A stretch of 52,140 bases of DNA from UM-FILTER-39-64 sp964367055 (GCA_964367055.1 CAYIWD010000001.1:1-52140); one strand, 5' to 3'. Positions 33,986-43,384 are shown, numbered from the stretch's first letter. The notes: generated by a model not told the origin, from the letters alone. Translations and numbers: made by a program.

Positions 33986-34017
33986 GGCCCGGTTTAGCTT
34001 AACCGGGCCCTTTTTTT
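33986..34017 (+). terminator. Rho-independent terminator of the HAD-aldolase cassette
   Basis: Perfect 9-bp GC-rich stem GGCCCGGTT (33986-33994) / AACCGGGCC (34001-34009), six-base loop, followed by a run of seven T. It lies 35 bases after the aldolase stop. Confidence 0.9.
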
Positions 34018-34021
34018 ACAA

Positions 34022-34050
34022 TTGACTTTCTCGTCAACATAGCATAAATT
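34022..34050 (+). promoter_or_regulatory. Promoter with short leader
   Basis: TTGACT (34022-34027), 17-base spacer, TAAATT (34045-34050). The start codon at 34062 would be two to five bases from the transcription start. No Shine-Dalgarno site. It drives the operon 34062-43230. Confidence 0.5.
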
Positions 34051-34061
34051 GTTATATACTT

Positions 34062-35567
34062 ATGAATGTTTTATTGGTTTTTCCGTTTTCAATTATAGAA
34101 TGGAATAATAAATACGAAGAACCGCGTATTCCCCTTAATATTACATATTTAGGTTCTTCAGCGCGCAAGGCTGGACACAATGTGAATCTTGTGGATTTGA
34201 GGGTAGAACAGCAAAAACGTAAGTTTAGGGTGTCTGATTCATTTGAGTGTGATGATGTCAGGTTTCTCACAAAAATTATGGAAGATAAAATTGTTGAGAA
34301 TAATACTGATATTGTGGGAATTAATTGTTTATACTCCGGATTGTTCCCAGTAGTGGCACATTTAGCAAAACATATAAAGTTATTAAACTCAAAAATTAAG
34401 GTTGTGATAGGCGGGATACATCCTACGATATATGCAAAGGAGATTTTAAATCAATACAAAGATAGTATTGATTATGTAGTTATTGGTGAAGGTGAGAGTT
34501 CTTTTGTCGAATTGCTTAACTGTTTAGCTGCTAATGATTTGCCAGGAATGTCTTATATTGGTGGATTGGGATATTTTAAAAATAACCAAGTAGTTATTAA
34601 TCCGAAAAGTAATTATATAGAAAATTTGGATGAGCTGCCGTTCCCGGCAGTGGATTTGTTAAATATCGCAGATTATTACATTGATACAAGCGGTTGGCAT
34701 AGCCCAAAAGGCTTTGCGATTAAAACTCCCGTGCCGATTATCACAAGCAGGTCGTGCCCAAACATGTGCAATTTTTGCAGCATGCATTTTGTTCATGGCA
34801 AAAAAATTCGTTACCGGTCTGCAGAGAATGCGATAGAAGAAATGAAAATGTATATAAATAACTATGGGCTAAACTATTTTAATATAACCGATGATAATTT
34901 AACGATTAACAAAGAAAGAGTAATTAAGCTTATGAATTTAATCGTAAAAGAAAAATTAAACATACAATTCTCAACAGAAAATGGGGTTTACGTAAATACC
35001 CTAGATGAAGAAGTTCTAGACGCTATGTCAAGAGCAGGTCTTGTGCGGTTGCACCTGGCGTTTGAAACCGGCTCGGATTATATAAGAACTAAAGTAATTG
35101 GAAAAAACTTATTTAATAAAAAGATAGATGAGCTAAAACATATTCTCATAAAGGATAAGTATAACCATATATATTTATATGGGTATTTTGTAATTGGATT
35201 CCCTGAAGAGACCGAGGAAACATTAAATGAGACGTATCAATTACTAACTTCTTTTCCGCTTGATAATTATTCCTTGTTTTATGCAACACCGTTTCCAGGC
35301 ACAAGATTGTACAATCAATGCTTAAAAGAGAGGCTTTTTACGGAAAAGTATTTTTATGACACTGATTTGCTAGTTAAGCAGGTGAATGTGGGACAAATGG
35401 TCAAAGGGCTTCCTTATATCAAGCCTTATAATTTAGAATTGTCGCAACTTATTGAATTCAAGGAAAAAGCATTGAACTATTTAAAGAAGAAAAGATCTAA
35501 TTCATTAGTGCCTATGAGTAGCCCTCTTAGATTCAATAAAACCACAACCTTTAATGATAAAAATTAG
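34062..35567 (+). CDS. B12-binding-domain radical SAM protein
   Basis: A 501-residue protein. B12-type domain: TDIVGINCLYSG, VVIGGIHPTIY, YVVIGEGESSF. Radical SAM motif SRSCPNMCNFC at Cys232, Cys236 and Cys239, then NITDDNLTINK and LAFETGSDY. The SRSCPNxCxFC motif and the DDNxT segment are closest, by eye, to the 69-1589 gene. First gene of its operon; the next gene is a C-methyltransferase-type protein nine bases away. Confidence 0.85.
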   Translation: MNVLLVFPFSIIEWNNKYEEPRIPLNITYLGSSARKAGHNVNLVDLRVEQQKRKFRVSDSFECDDVRFLTKIMEDKIVENNTDIVGINCLYSGLFPVVAHLAKHIKLLNSKIKVVIGGIHPTIYAKEILNQYKDSIDYVVIGEGESSFVELLNCLAANDLPGMSYIGGLGYFKNNQVVINPKSNYIENLDELPFPAVDLLNIADYYIDTSGWHSPKGFAIKTPVPIITSRSCPNMCNFCSMHFVHGKKIRYRSAENAIEEMKMYINNYGLNYFNITDDNLTINKERVIKLMNLIVKEKLNIQFSTENGVYVNTLDEEVLDAMSRAGLVRLHLAFETGSDYIRTKVIGKNLFNKKIDELKHILIKDKYNHIYLYGYFVIGFPEETEETLNETYQLLTSFPLDNYSLFYATPFPGTRLYNQCLKERLFTEKYFYDTDLLVKQVNVGQMVKGLPYIKPYNLELSQLIEFKEKALNYLKKKRSNSLVPMSSPLRFNKTTTFNDKN

Positions 35568-35576
35568 CGATATATT

Positions 35577-36713
35577 ATGAATCCTACTAATTGCCGTTTG
35601 TGCAACTGTCAGTTGTTTCCAAATCCTTTATTGCAATTAAATGGGATGCCAAAAGCTGCTCAATATTTTCCGCAAGAAGATGATTTCAAGAAAGACAAGG
35701 GGATAACTTTTAAGATATACCAATGTTCTGCTTGCGGTTTAGTTCAGCTAAATATAGAACCTGTGGACTATTTCAGAGAAGTAATTACTGCCGCGTCATT
35801 TTCTGAGAAAACAAGATTATCTAGATTAAACCAAATGAAAGAATTTGTTAGTAAATTTAGGTTGCGAGGAAAAAAAGTTTTAGAGATCGGCAGCGGTAAG
35901 GGCGATATGCTGGATGTTTTGGAAGAGGTGGGTTTAAGGGCAGTTGGAATTGAAGCTTCATCAAAATCAGTAAAGATTGGGCAATCCGCCGGCAGAAAAA
36001 TGATCAATGGTTATATCGGAGATATAAATAAAATAAATGGCTATCCATTTGATGCCTTTGTTTCATTAAATTACCTCGAACATTTGCCCGAACCAGGCCG
36101 TATTATCAAAAACATATATGACAACACGACCGCTAATGCCGTAGGGTTTGTAACTGTTCCCAATTTGGATTATTTATTGGAAACGCGGTGTTTTTATGAA
36201 TTTGTTGCCGACCATCTTTCATATTTCACCAAAAAAACATTGGCATATGCTTTTGAAAAAAATGGTTTTGAGGTATTAGAGTGTTATGCAATTAATGAGA
36301 ATAATGATATCGCGGCAGTAGTGAAAAAGAAAGAAGCTCTGGATATTTCCGGACACTTCAATGAAGTTGAAGAACTTATTAAAAATTTACAACAGATTGT
36401 AGCTGACTACGAATCACAAAATAAAAAAGTAGCTGTTTGGGGCGCAGGCCACAGAACGCTTGCATTGTTAGCGCTGAGCAAAGTCAAAAATATTGAATAT
36501 GTGATAGACTCGGCAAAGTTTAAGCAAGGAAGATTTACCCCTATTTTGCATTTGAATATAGTGCCTCCAGAGCATTTGAAGGAGAAAAGGGTTAATTTGG
36601 TGATGGTTATGGTGCCGGGGCTTTACTCAAGCGAAGTGCTGAAGTCGCTAAATAATATGAATTTAGGCATAGATATTGCGGTGCTTCGCGATAATAAAAT
36701 AGAAAAATTATGA
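35577..36713 (+). CDS. Sugar C-methyltransferase (TylC3/NovU-type three-part protein)
   Basis: A 378-residue protein with the three-part layout of NDP-sugar C-methyltransferases: an N-terminal zinc-binding domain (CRLCNCQ, CSACGL), a central SAM-binding domain (VLEIGSGKGDMLDVL, VGIEASSKSV, SLNYLEHLPEPG), and a C-terminal domain (VAVWGAGHRTLALL, VMVMVPGLYSSEV). Family members add a methyl group to carbon 3 or 5 of a 4-keto sugar, giving branched sugars. It would act on a 4-keto-deoxy intermediate from the CDP or GDP routes here. Coupled by ATGA to the radical SAM gene downstream. Confidence 0.85.
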   Translation: MNPTNCRLCNCQLFPNPLLQLNGMPKAAQYFPQEDDFKKDKGITFKIYQCSACGLVQLNIEPVDYFREVITAASFSEKTRLSRLNQMKEFVSKFRLRGKKVLEIGSGKGDMLDVLEEVGLRAVGIEASSKSVKIGQSAGRKMINGYIGDINKINGYPFDAFVSLNYLEHLPEPGRIIKNIYDNTTANAVGFVTVPNLDYLLETRCFYEFVADHLSYFTKKTLAYAFEKNGFEVLECYAINENNDIAAVVKKKEALDISGHFNEVEELIKNLQQIVADYESQNKKVAVWGAGHRTLALLALSKVKNIEYVIDSAKFKQGRFTPILHLNIVPPEHLKEKRVNLVMVMVPGLYSSEVLKSLNNMNLGIDIAVLRDNKIEKL

Positions 36714-37705
36714 AAGCAAAAATTATTGCCAGAGTTTTTAACTCAGAAAAAACACAGTTAGAAAATGTGATACCATTAGACACGCCTTATTCGGTGCATA
36801 TTGATATATGTAGCGTATGCAACTTTAAGTGCAGTTTTTGTTTTCAATCAAATCCTGAAGCTATGAAGAGTAAGGGTTATAAATACGGTTTTATGAGTTT
36901 GGATTTATTTAAAAAGATAACAGATGACCTTACGCAATTTAAACATAAGATAAGAAAAGTTAAAATTGGCTTACACGGCGAGCCAACACTACACCCCGAA
37001 TTGCCAAAGATGATAAGTTATATGAAATCAAAGAATGTTACGGAAATCATTGAATTATTTACAAATGCGTCATTATTAAATCCTAAATTAAATAAGGAAA
37101 TAATTGACGCCGGGCTTGATAGAGTAAATATGTCGATTGAAGGATTAACTTCTGAAAAATATAAAGAAGTTACAGGGGCTACTGTCGATATGAAAAAATT
37201 TATTGAAAATATAAAAAATTTATATGAAATTAGAAAAGACTGCAAAATTTATATAAAAGTTGTTGATATCAATTTTAGCCAGGAAGATAAAGATAAATTT
37301 TACAATATGTTTGGGAATATTTGCGATGAAATGTTTGTTGAGCATGTTGTGCCTCAATGGGCAGAAATAAATAAATTTGATGTTGATACGACGGGCATGT
37401 ATGGTCAAAAAGTTGACAGATATAAGGAGGTTTGTCCATTTCCATTTATGTATTTGCACTTTAATTTTGACGGGACAACAAGTCCTTGTACTCTTGACTG
37501 GGGAAAACAAGTGTTAATTGGCGATGTCAGCAAAGAAAGTGCTGTGGAAATATGGCAAGGGAAGAAACTTAAATATCTGCAGATAAAAATGTTGGAAAAA
37601 AAGCGGGATGGCATTCCTTTTTGTAATAAATGTCTTGCTCCAGTGGTCTGTTGTTTGGAAAACTTAGATGATCATACTGAAATACTGTTAAAAAAAATAA
37701 AATGA
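36710..37705 (+). CDS. Radical SAM protein with SPASM-like C-terminal domain
   Basis: A 331-residue radical SAM protein. Cluster motif CNFKCSFC at Cys37, Cys41 and Cys44; GLHGEPTLHPEL (GGE-like motif), NMSIEGLTSEKY. The C-terminal cysteines (CPF, SPCTLDW, CNKCLAPVVCC) fit a SPASM domain with auxiliary clusters. No B12 domain. The ATGA overlaps at both ends place it between the C-methyltransferase and two epimerase-like genes. SPASM proteins modify peptides or act as dehydrogenases; a role on sugars is inference from context. Confidence 0.85.
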   Translation: MKAKIIARVFNSEKTQLENVIPLDTPYSVHIDICSVCNFKCSFCFQSNPEAMKSKGYKYGFMSLDLFKKITDDLTQFKHKIRKVKIGLHGEPTLHPELPKMISYMKSKNVTEIIELFTNASLLNPKLNKEIIDAGLDRVNMSIEGLTSEKYKEVTGATVDMKKFIENIKNLYEIRKDCKIYIKVVDINFSQEDKDKFYNMFGNICDEMFVEHVVPQWAEINKFDVDTTGMYGQKVDRYKEVCPFPFMYLHFNFDGTTSPCTLDWGKQVLIGDVSKESAVEIWQGKKLKYLQIKMLEKKRDGIPFCNKCLAPVVCCLENLDDHTEILLKKIK

Positions 37706-38553
37706 AAATATTTATTACAGGAACAAATGGGTTTATCGGTCGGAATTTAAAAGAGTATTTTCAAGACAGATATAGTGGCACATATTGCCCAAAACGCCAA
37801 GAACTTAATTTATTAGATTCCTTGGCTGTTAACGATTATCTAAAAAAATATGAATTTGATATAGTTATTAATTGCGCGATTACTACTGCCTCTGTTGAAG
37901 AGAATCTGAAAATGTATTTTAATATTGAAAGACGTTCACGGTCGTTTGGGAAGATGATCAACCTGGGATCGGGTTCGGAATATGACTTAAATAACTATAT
38001 TCCTAAAATGGAAGAGGAATATTTTGGTAAACACATACCGTCAGATATTTATGGATTTTCAAAATATGTAATTGCTAAAGATATAGAAAAAGAACATAGA
38101 AATATAATTAATCTTCGGCTCTTTGGTATTTACGGTAAATACGAGAACTACAAACGCAGGTTTATTTCGAACAACATTTGCAGGGTTTTGTGCAATTTAA
38201 ACATATCAATAAACAGGAATATGTTCCTTGATTATTTATATATTGTTGATTTTTTAAAAATAGTAGAAATGTTTGTTAAAAAAGATACAAAACAGCGAAC
38301 CTATAATATTTGTACAGGGAAAAGTGTCGATCTTATTACGCTGGCTGAAATCATTAAAGAGGTAGACGGAAAAGGGTTGCCGATAATCATAAAACAAGAT
38401 GGATTAAATTCGGAATATTCCGGCGATAATACGCTTTTCTTACAGGAATTTGGAGAATTTAACTTTACTCAACACAAAAAAGCTATAAGCGAGCTATATT
38501 ATTGGTATAAAGATACAAGCGGGTTAATGTTCGATGCAAAAGATTTCGTTTAG
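37702..38553 (+). CDS. NAD-dependent sugar epimerase/dehydratase, tandem paralog 1
   Basis: A 283-residue extended SDR. NAD site IFITGTNGFIGRNL; active site MINLGSGSEYD, and YGFSKYVIAK supplies the tyrosine-lysine pair. FGIYGKYENYKRRFISN is almost the same as in the next gene, so the two are tandem paralogs. No clear substrate. It may act as a 4-ketoreductase on the product of the C-methyltransferase upstream. It begins in an ATGA overlap. Confidence 0.75.
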   Translation: MKIFITGTNGFIGRNLKEYFQDRYSGTYCPKRQELNLLDSLAVNDYLKKYEFDIVINCAITTASVEENLKMYFNIERRSRSFGKMINLGSGSEYDLNNYIPKMEEEYFGKHIPSDIYGFSKYVIAKDIEKEHRNIINLRLFGIYGKYENYKRRFISNNICRVLCNLNISINRNMFLDYLYIVDFLKIVEMFVKKDTKQRTYNICTGKSVDLITLAEIIKEVDGKGLPIIIKQDGLNSEYSGDNTLFLQEFGEFNFTQHKKAISELYYWYKDTSGLMFDAKDFV

Positions 38554-38585
38554 GCAATTCTATACAGGATAAAATTCAAATATTT

Positions 38586-39527
38586 ATGAATATTTTAATA
38601 ACTGGATCAGAAGGCTTTATTGGTCGTAATTTGGCGGAGTTATTTTTAAATAAAAAATATTCTGTGTTATTTCCCACAGTAAACGAGTTAGAACTTACTG
38701 ATTCTGGTGCCGTAGAAAAATATTTTAAAAATAATTCAATTGAAACTATTGTGCATTGCGCAACGGTATTAAGAGATGGCACTAACTATCCTGTGGACAC
38801 ATGCGAAAAGAATTTGCGCATGTTCTTCAATCTTCAAAAGTATATGACTCCATCTATGAAAATGATAAATTTAGGCAGTGGTTCCGAGTATGCAAGAGCA
38901 TATTGGCGCAAGAAAATGCCTGAGGAGTATTTTGATGAACATATTCCGGAAGACAGCCATAGTTATGCAAAATACTTGATATCGAAATATATTAAAGAGG
39001 TAAACAATGAGAACCTAATTTGTTTGAGAATATTCGGTATATATGGTAAATATGAAGATTACAGGTATAAATTTATATCTAATGCAATAGTTAAAAATCT
39101 GCTTAATATGCCTATTATTATCAACCAAAATGTTATTTATGATTATATATACATTAATGACTTTTTCAAAATAGTAGAGTATTTTGTTAATAATAAGACA
39201 AAAAACAGGATATTTAATGTTACTCCAACTGGATCAATAGATTTATTGACTATTGCAAACTTGATTAATAAAGTAAGTGAAAGTAAAAGCGAAATACGTG
39301 TATTAAATGAAGGAATTGGAGTTGAATATTCAGGGGACAACAGTAAGCTTATGTCGGAGATGGGGGATTTTCCGTTTATTTCACCAGAGGCGGCAATAGC
39401 AGACCTGTTCAAATATTATAAAAGCATAAAAGACAAATTAGATGTAAGTAATATCAAACAAGATGCATATTTGGAATATGCGAAAAAATTGCATACCAAT
39501 TATTTTAATAAAAAAAATGAGAAATAG
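38586..39527 (+). CDS. NAD-dependent sugar epimerase/dehydratase, tandem paralog 2
   Basis: A 313-residue extended SDR. ILITGSEGFIGRNL, MINLGSGSEYARAY, HSYAKYLISKYIKEV, FGIYGKYEDYRYKFISN and EYSGDNSKLM all have counterparts in the gene before it. The extra C-terminal length is a lysine-rich tail. Likely a duplicate that has taken on a related substrate. It overlaps the next gene by 11 bp. Confidence 0.75.
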   Translation: MNILITGSEGFIGRNLAELFLNKKYSVLFPTVNELELTDSGAVEKYFKNNSIETIVHCATVLRDGTNYPVDTCEKNLRMFFNLQKYMTPSMKMINLGSGSEYARAYWRKKMPEEYFDEHIPEDSHSYAKYLISKYIKEVNNENLICLRIFGIYGKYEDYRYKFISNAIVKNLLNMPIIINQNVIYDYIYINDFFKIVEYFVNNKTKNRIFNVTPTGSIDLLTIANLINKVSESKSEIRVLNEGIGVEYSGDNSKLMSEMGDFPFISPEAAIADLFKYYKSIKDKLDVSNIKQDAYLEYAKKLHTNYFNKKNEK

Positions 39528-40605
39528 GATAATAGAGTCGGATTTAAAATATATTACTGATGAAAAGTTGGATTGGGAAGCATTTAAAGATAAAACTATT
39601 CTTATCTCAGGCGCGGCCGGTTTTCTGCCGGCCTATATGGTTGAAACATTTCTTTATCTTAATGAAACAAGAAAATTCAATATAAAAGTTATTGGATTGG
39701 TTCGTAATCTTGAAAAAGCACGCGCAAGATTCATCCATTACGATGGCAGCAAAGAGTTGCAATTTATCTCTCAAGACGTGTGCGATAAAATTAAAATAGA
39801 TGAAAATATTGACTATATAATTCATGCTGCCAGCCATGCTACGCCTAAATATTTTCAAGCAGATCCTGTCGGTACACTTTCGCCAAATGTGATTGGAACA
39901 GCCAACTTATTAAATTTAGCCGTAGGGAAAAAAGTTGATAATTTCTTGTTTTTTAGCACCAGTGGCGTGCATGGATATGTTGATCAGTCTTGTTATCCGA
40001 TAAAAGAAGATTGTTATGGATCCTTGGATCCATTAGATCTGTCTTCATGTTATTTGGAAAGCAAAAGAATGGGAGAAAATATGTGTGTGGCATGGATGCA
40101 TCAATATGGGGTTCCTGTAAAAATTGTTCGTCCGGCAACAACGTATGGGCCGGGTTTAAAATTAGATGATGGTCGTTCTTTTGCCGATTTTATTTCAAAT
40201 ATAGTAAATTATCACGACATTGAAATTTTTAGTGATGGCAAGGCATTGCGAAACTTTTGTTACTTAGCAGATGCTACTCTTGGTTTTTTTACTGTTATAT
40301 TGAAGGGGAAAACCGGGGAAGCATATAATGTTGCTACCGACTATGAAATCAGTATTATTGACTTAGCAAAGCTGCTTGTGGAAAAAGTGTTTCCTGAACG
40401 CAACTTAAAAGTTGTAATGAAAACAGATATTTCAAAAAATTATTTAAGGATAAATTTTTCGCGCACAGCAGTTGATATTACTAAATTAAAAGCATTGGGC
40501 TGGAAGCTTAACTTTCCCATAGAAGAAGGCTTTAAAAGAACGGTCGAAAGCTATGGTGAAAATAAGACAGTCCAAAATAAGTTTTTAAATACCATTCCCA
40601 CATAA
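39517..40605 (+). CDS. NAD-dependent epimerase/dehydratase (UDP-glucuronate decarboxylase-like)
   Basis: A 362-residue extended SDR. A 30-residue N-terminal extension precedes the NAD site ILISGAAGFLPAYMVETFL, where the usual GFIGSH is replaced by GFLPAY. Active site FFSTSGVHGY, then CYLESKRMGENMC (YxxxK) and RPATTYGPG. It differs from the tandem pair upstream and is closer to dTDP-glucose dehydratase/UDP-glucuronate decarboxylase types. ATG 39517 is chosen as the start close to the previous stop; further upstream ATGs would run through the previous gene. Substrate unknown. Confidence 0.75.
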   Translation: MRNRIIESDLKYITDEKLDWEAFKDKTILISGAAGFLPAYMVETFLYLNETRKFNIKVIGLVRNLEKARARFIHYDGSKELQFISQDVCDKIKIDENIDYIIHAASHATPKYFQADPVGTLSPNVIGTANLLNLAVGKKVDNFLFFSTSGVHGYVDQSCYPIKEDCYGSLDPLDLSSCYLESKRMGENMCVAWMHQYGVPVKIVRPATTYGPGLKLDDGRSFADFISNIVNYHDIEIFSDGKALRNFCYLADATLGFFTVILKGKTGEAYNVATDYEISIIDLAKLLVEKVFPERNLKVVMKTDISKNYLRINFSRTAVDITKLKALGWKLNFPIEEGFKRTVESYGENKTVQNKFLNTIPT

Positions 40606-40630
40606 TTTTAAAGGTTAATAACTTTTTCTA

Positions 40631-42301
40631 ATGAAACAATATACTTCTATTTTATTAATGAAGCTTCCGTATTGTACGCATCCTGACGCTAAACAAGATA
40701 ATGATTATAGAACAAAGGCGCCTTTTAGGCCCTTACCGTCATTAGCCCTTGCTTCGTTATATTCTTTTTTTGAAAAATACAGGACATGCGAATATAAACT
40801 TCAGGCTGTGGATTTAAACATTGAGGCATATTCTGCTTCAAGCATTCCCATTAATATTGCGCAATATCAGAATTCACTGGCTAAGTACATCCGGGAAAGC
40901 ATCTACGATGTATTGGCATTATCGGTTACGTTTATTTTTAACGCAAGATGGGTCCAAGAAGCAGTAGAATTATCGAGAAAATTTCATCCGCAAGCAAAAA
41001 TTATTGTTGGCGGGGGATACCCCACGCTTTTACCCGAGCGGGTATTGCAAAAACATGATGTTGATGATGTCGTCGTCGGAGAAGGAGAAGCTACTTTTTT
41101 GCATATCATAAATAAATATAACAATTATACGGATAAGAGTTTAGAAGAACATTTTCCTTTTGGAGGATATGCGATCAGAGATTCAAGCGGACATATCCAA
41201 ATGTTTCCCCAAAGAAATTATTTTTTGGATATGCGCGACCTTCCTCCGCCTCGTTGGGATTGCTTAAATGTAGAAAAGTATTTCGCAAATAGCGGCGATA
41301 TGACATTACCAATTGAGGCCAGCAGGGGGTGTCCATATAATTGTTCTTTTTGCAGCACATTTATTTCTTGGGGAAGAAAAATTAGATATAAACCGGTGGA
41401 TAATTTTGTTCAGGAAGTTTACGATGTTAAACAAAAATATCCCAATGTAAACCTTTCCGTTGTGGATGATAATATGACATTTTCCAAAGAATGGATAACA
41501 CAGTGCCTAACTCAAATAATATCCAGAAATTTAACGCATACCTTAACACCCGGCGGTTTCTCTGTAAAACACCTCGATGAAGAAGTAATAGATTTATGGA
41601 TTAAAGCCGGCTGTGAAAGATTTCATATCGCAGTTGAAACAGGATCGCCGGAGATGCAGAAACATATTCGCAAAAATATTGATTTGGAAAAAGTAAGACA
41701 ATTGGTTAGTATTTTTAGAAAAAAGAATGTGTCGTTTAATATTTTATGGATGGTTGGCTTCCCCGGCGAAACATTAAAACAGATACAAGAAACATTTGCA
41801 TTGGTGCGGGAATTGCGGGCTTTTTTAAACCAATTTTCAATCGTTTTGCCCTATCCTCAAACTGAGCTGTTTAATCAAGCAAAAGAGCAGGACCTTTTGG
41901 CATTTGATGAAGAGAACCTTGAAAATTACGATCGTCGAAAAGCGGATTGCGTAAAATCAAACGAGTGGGACCACAAACAGCTTTTGGAAATGATATATGA
42001 TATTAATATTGAAACTAATTTTCTTAATAATCCCTTCCTTGAGACTGCTGAAAAGATGGATTATTTTTTAGCCTATCTTGAGAATCTTCTTATAAAATTA
42101 CCTGACCACGTTATTGCTCATATTGTGGTTGGATATATTCAAAAAAAGAAAAATAATAATGATAAGCGCAATTTTCATTATAATAGGGGATTATCGCTTT
42201 TGCGCGATGACACTTTATCTTGTACTTTTAAAAAATATCTTAAATGGGATCACGAGATTATAAAAGATTTTAACAGCTTTCATCAGAGTAATGAAAGTTG
42301 A
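40631..42301 (+). CDS. B12-binding-domain radical SAM protein with C-terminal extension
   Basis: A 556-residue protein, the longest of the seven. B12-type domain: DVLALSVTFIFNARW, IIVGGGYPTLL, VVVGEGEATFL. Radical SAM motif SRGCPYNCSFC at Cys234, Cys238 and Cys241; VVDDNMTFSK and HIAVETGSPE follow. The last 100 residues (from about KMDYFLAYLENLL) are an extension without a recognised motif. The next gene is a FkbM methyltransferase nine bases away. Confidence 0.85.
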   Translation: MKQYTSILLMKLPYCTHPDAKQDNDYRTKAPFRPLPSLALASLYSFFEKYRTCEYKLQAVDLNIEAYSASSIPINIAQYQNSLAKYIRESIYDVLALSVTFIFNARWVQEAVELSRKFHPQAKIIVGGGYPTLLPERVLQKHDVDDVVVGEGEATFLHIINKYNNYTDKSLEEHFPFGGYAIRDSSGHIQMFPQRNYFLDMRDLPPPRWDCLNVEKYFANSGDMTLPIEASRGCPYNCSFCSTFISWGRKIRYKPVDNFVQEVYDVKQKYPNVNLSVVDDNMTFSKEWITQCLTQIISRNLTHTLTPGGFSVKHLDEEVIDLWIKAGCERFHIAVETGSPEMQKHIRKNIDLEKVRQLVSIFRKKNVSFNILWMVGFPGETLKQIQETFALVRELRAFLNQFSIVLPYPQTELFNQAKEQDLLAFDEENLENYDRRKADCVKSNEWDHKQLLEMIYDINIETNFLNNPFLETAEKMDYFLAYLENLLIKLPDHVIAHIVVGYIQKKKNNNDKRNFHYNRGLSLLRDDTLSCTFKKYLKWDHEIIKDFNSFHQSNES

Positions 42302-42309
42302 TATTACAT

Positions 42310-43230
42310 ATGAAATTACAAGATTTATACAATCACTATTTGTCCGGCAAGCTGGAGAAGCACAAATATATTAATATAATGCATAAAAAGCATCAGATTT
42401 TGTTTGATTATTCTGATTATCTGAAAGAAACCGATGTGAAATCAATAACCATTGGTAATGGTTTTATCTATCTGACGGTTAAGGGCAGTAATATAAAATT
42501 ATTAGTGGACAGATTTGACAGCCGGTTTATCCCAATTGAGATGCTGAATTTCCACTCGATTGACGCGCGGGAAAGAAAACTGCTTTTTAATATAGCTTCT
42601 TTGTGCCGGACAATTTTTGATATTGGGGCAAACATTGGCTGGTATTCGCTAAACTTCAGCCAGCTGCCCAAAGTGGAAAAAATTTATGCGTTTGAACCGA
42701 TTCCTTATACTTACAATTATTTAAAAAAACATCTCCAAATTAATAAGAGTCATCATGTTTCCGCTTTTAATTTTGGCTTTTCTGATGCGGCGGGCGAAAA
42801 AACGTTTTACTGGACAAAAAATGAAACAGGCAGCGCTTCAATGGTCAATATTCAAAAACGTCATAAGATAAATAAAATCAAATGTAAAATTAGCACTATA
42901 GATAAATTTATGAAAAATCGGCGTAAGGCAATTGACTTAATAAAATGCGATGTTGAAGGAGCGGAGTTATTTGTTTTTAGGGGCGCCATTAAAACATTAA
43001 AACGATGTAGGCCAATCATATTTACGGAAATGCTAAGAAAATGGTCTAAAAAGTTCGGTTATCATCCAGATGATATAATTAATTTGCTGTCGGGCTTAGG
43101 TTATCGTTGCTACGGCTACATTAATAATAAAATTAAAAGAATTGATTATGTTTCCCCCGAATTGGAGACTACTAATTTTTTCTTTTTTCATGAAGCAAAA
43201 CATAAAAAAATAATTAAAAGCTTAAAATAA
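42310..43230 (+). CDS. FkbM-family methyltransferase
   Basis: A 306-residue methyltransferase. FDIGANIGWYSLNFSQLP is motif I of the FkbM family, followed by YAFEPIPYTYNYLKKHL, STIDKFM and LIKCDVEGAELFVFRGA (the IKIDVEG motif). FkbM enzymes methylate hydroxyl groups of sugars or polyketides, often in glycan loci. ATG 42310 is used; the earlier TTG at 42298 would overlap the upstream stop. Last gene of the operon. Confidence 0.85.
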   Translation: MKLQDLYNHYLSGKLEKHKYINIMHKKHQILFDYSDYLKETDVKSITIGNGFIYLTVKGSNIKLLVDRFDSRFIPIEMLNFHSIDARERKLLFNIASLCRTIFDIGANIGWYSLNFSQLPKVEKIYAFEPIPYTYNYLKKHLQINKSHHVSAFNFGFSDAAGEKTFYWTKNETGSASMVNIQKRHKINKIKCKISTIDKFMKNRRKAIDLIKCDVEGAELFVFRGAIKTLKRCRPIIFTEMLRKWSKKFGYHPDDIINLLSGLGYRCYGYINNKIKRIDYVSPELETTNFFFFHEAKHKKIIKSLK

Positions 43231-43312
43231 AAAAGGAGGGAATATGGCAGAAAACATTTCTGTTGGATCCGCCAGTCACTACCGCCGTCTTTCCTGATAA
43301 CAATTTTTTCAT
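43214..43312 (-). pseudogene. 5' fragment of a short-chain dehydrogenase gene
   Basis: On the minus strand an AAAGGAGG site precedes ATG 43312. The first 16 residues (KKLLSGKTAVVTGGS) are the start of a classical SDR (strand, TGGS dinucleotide-binding turn). The similarity stops at about 43265 (GGATCC), after which the frame runs 16 more codons to a stop. A consensus promoter lies upstream at 43356-43384. It is a truncated gene start, not a working gene. Confidence 0.55.
43244..43297 (+). pseudogene. Short ORF with strong ribosome binding site; probable gene-start remnant
   Basis: AAAGGAGGG six bases before ATG 43244 begins a 17-codon frame (MAENISVG then unrelated residues, TGA at 43295). 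The strong site is unlike most genes nearby. It points head to head at the SDR fragment on the other strand and the two overlap, so this looks like a deletion or recombination scar joining two gene starts. Confidence 0.4.
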
Positions 43313-43355
43313 ATCAAACCTCCTTTTTCATATTTTGTTTTGGTGTGCTAATCGC

Positions 43356-43384
43356 TTTGTATCATCTATTTAATAAGATGTCAA
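43356..43384 (-). promoter_or_regulatory. Orphan minus-strand promoter
   Basis: TTGACA (43379-43384) and TACAAA (43356-43361) on the minus strand, 17-base spacer. It drives toward the truncated SDR start at 43312. No complete gene remains downstream of it on that strand. Confidence 0.6.
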
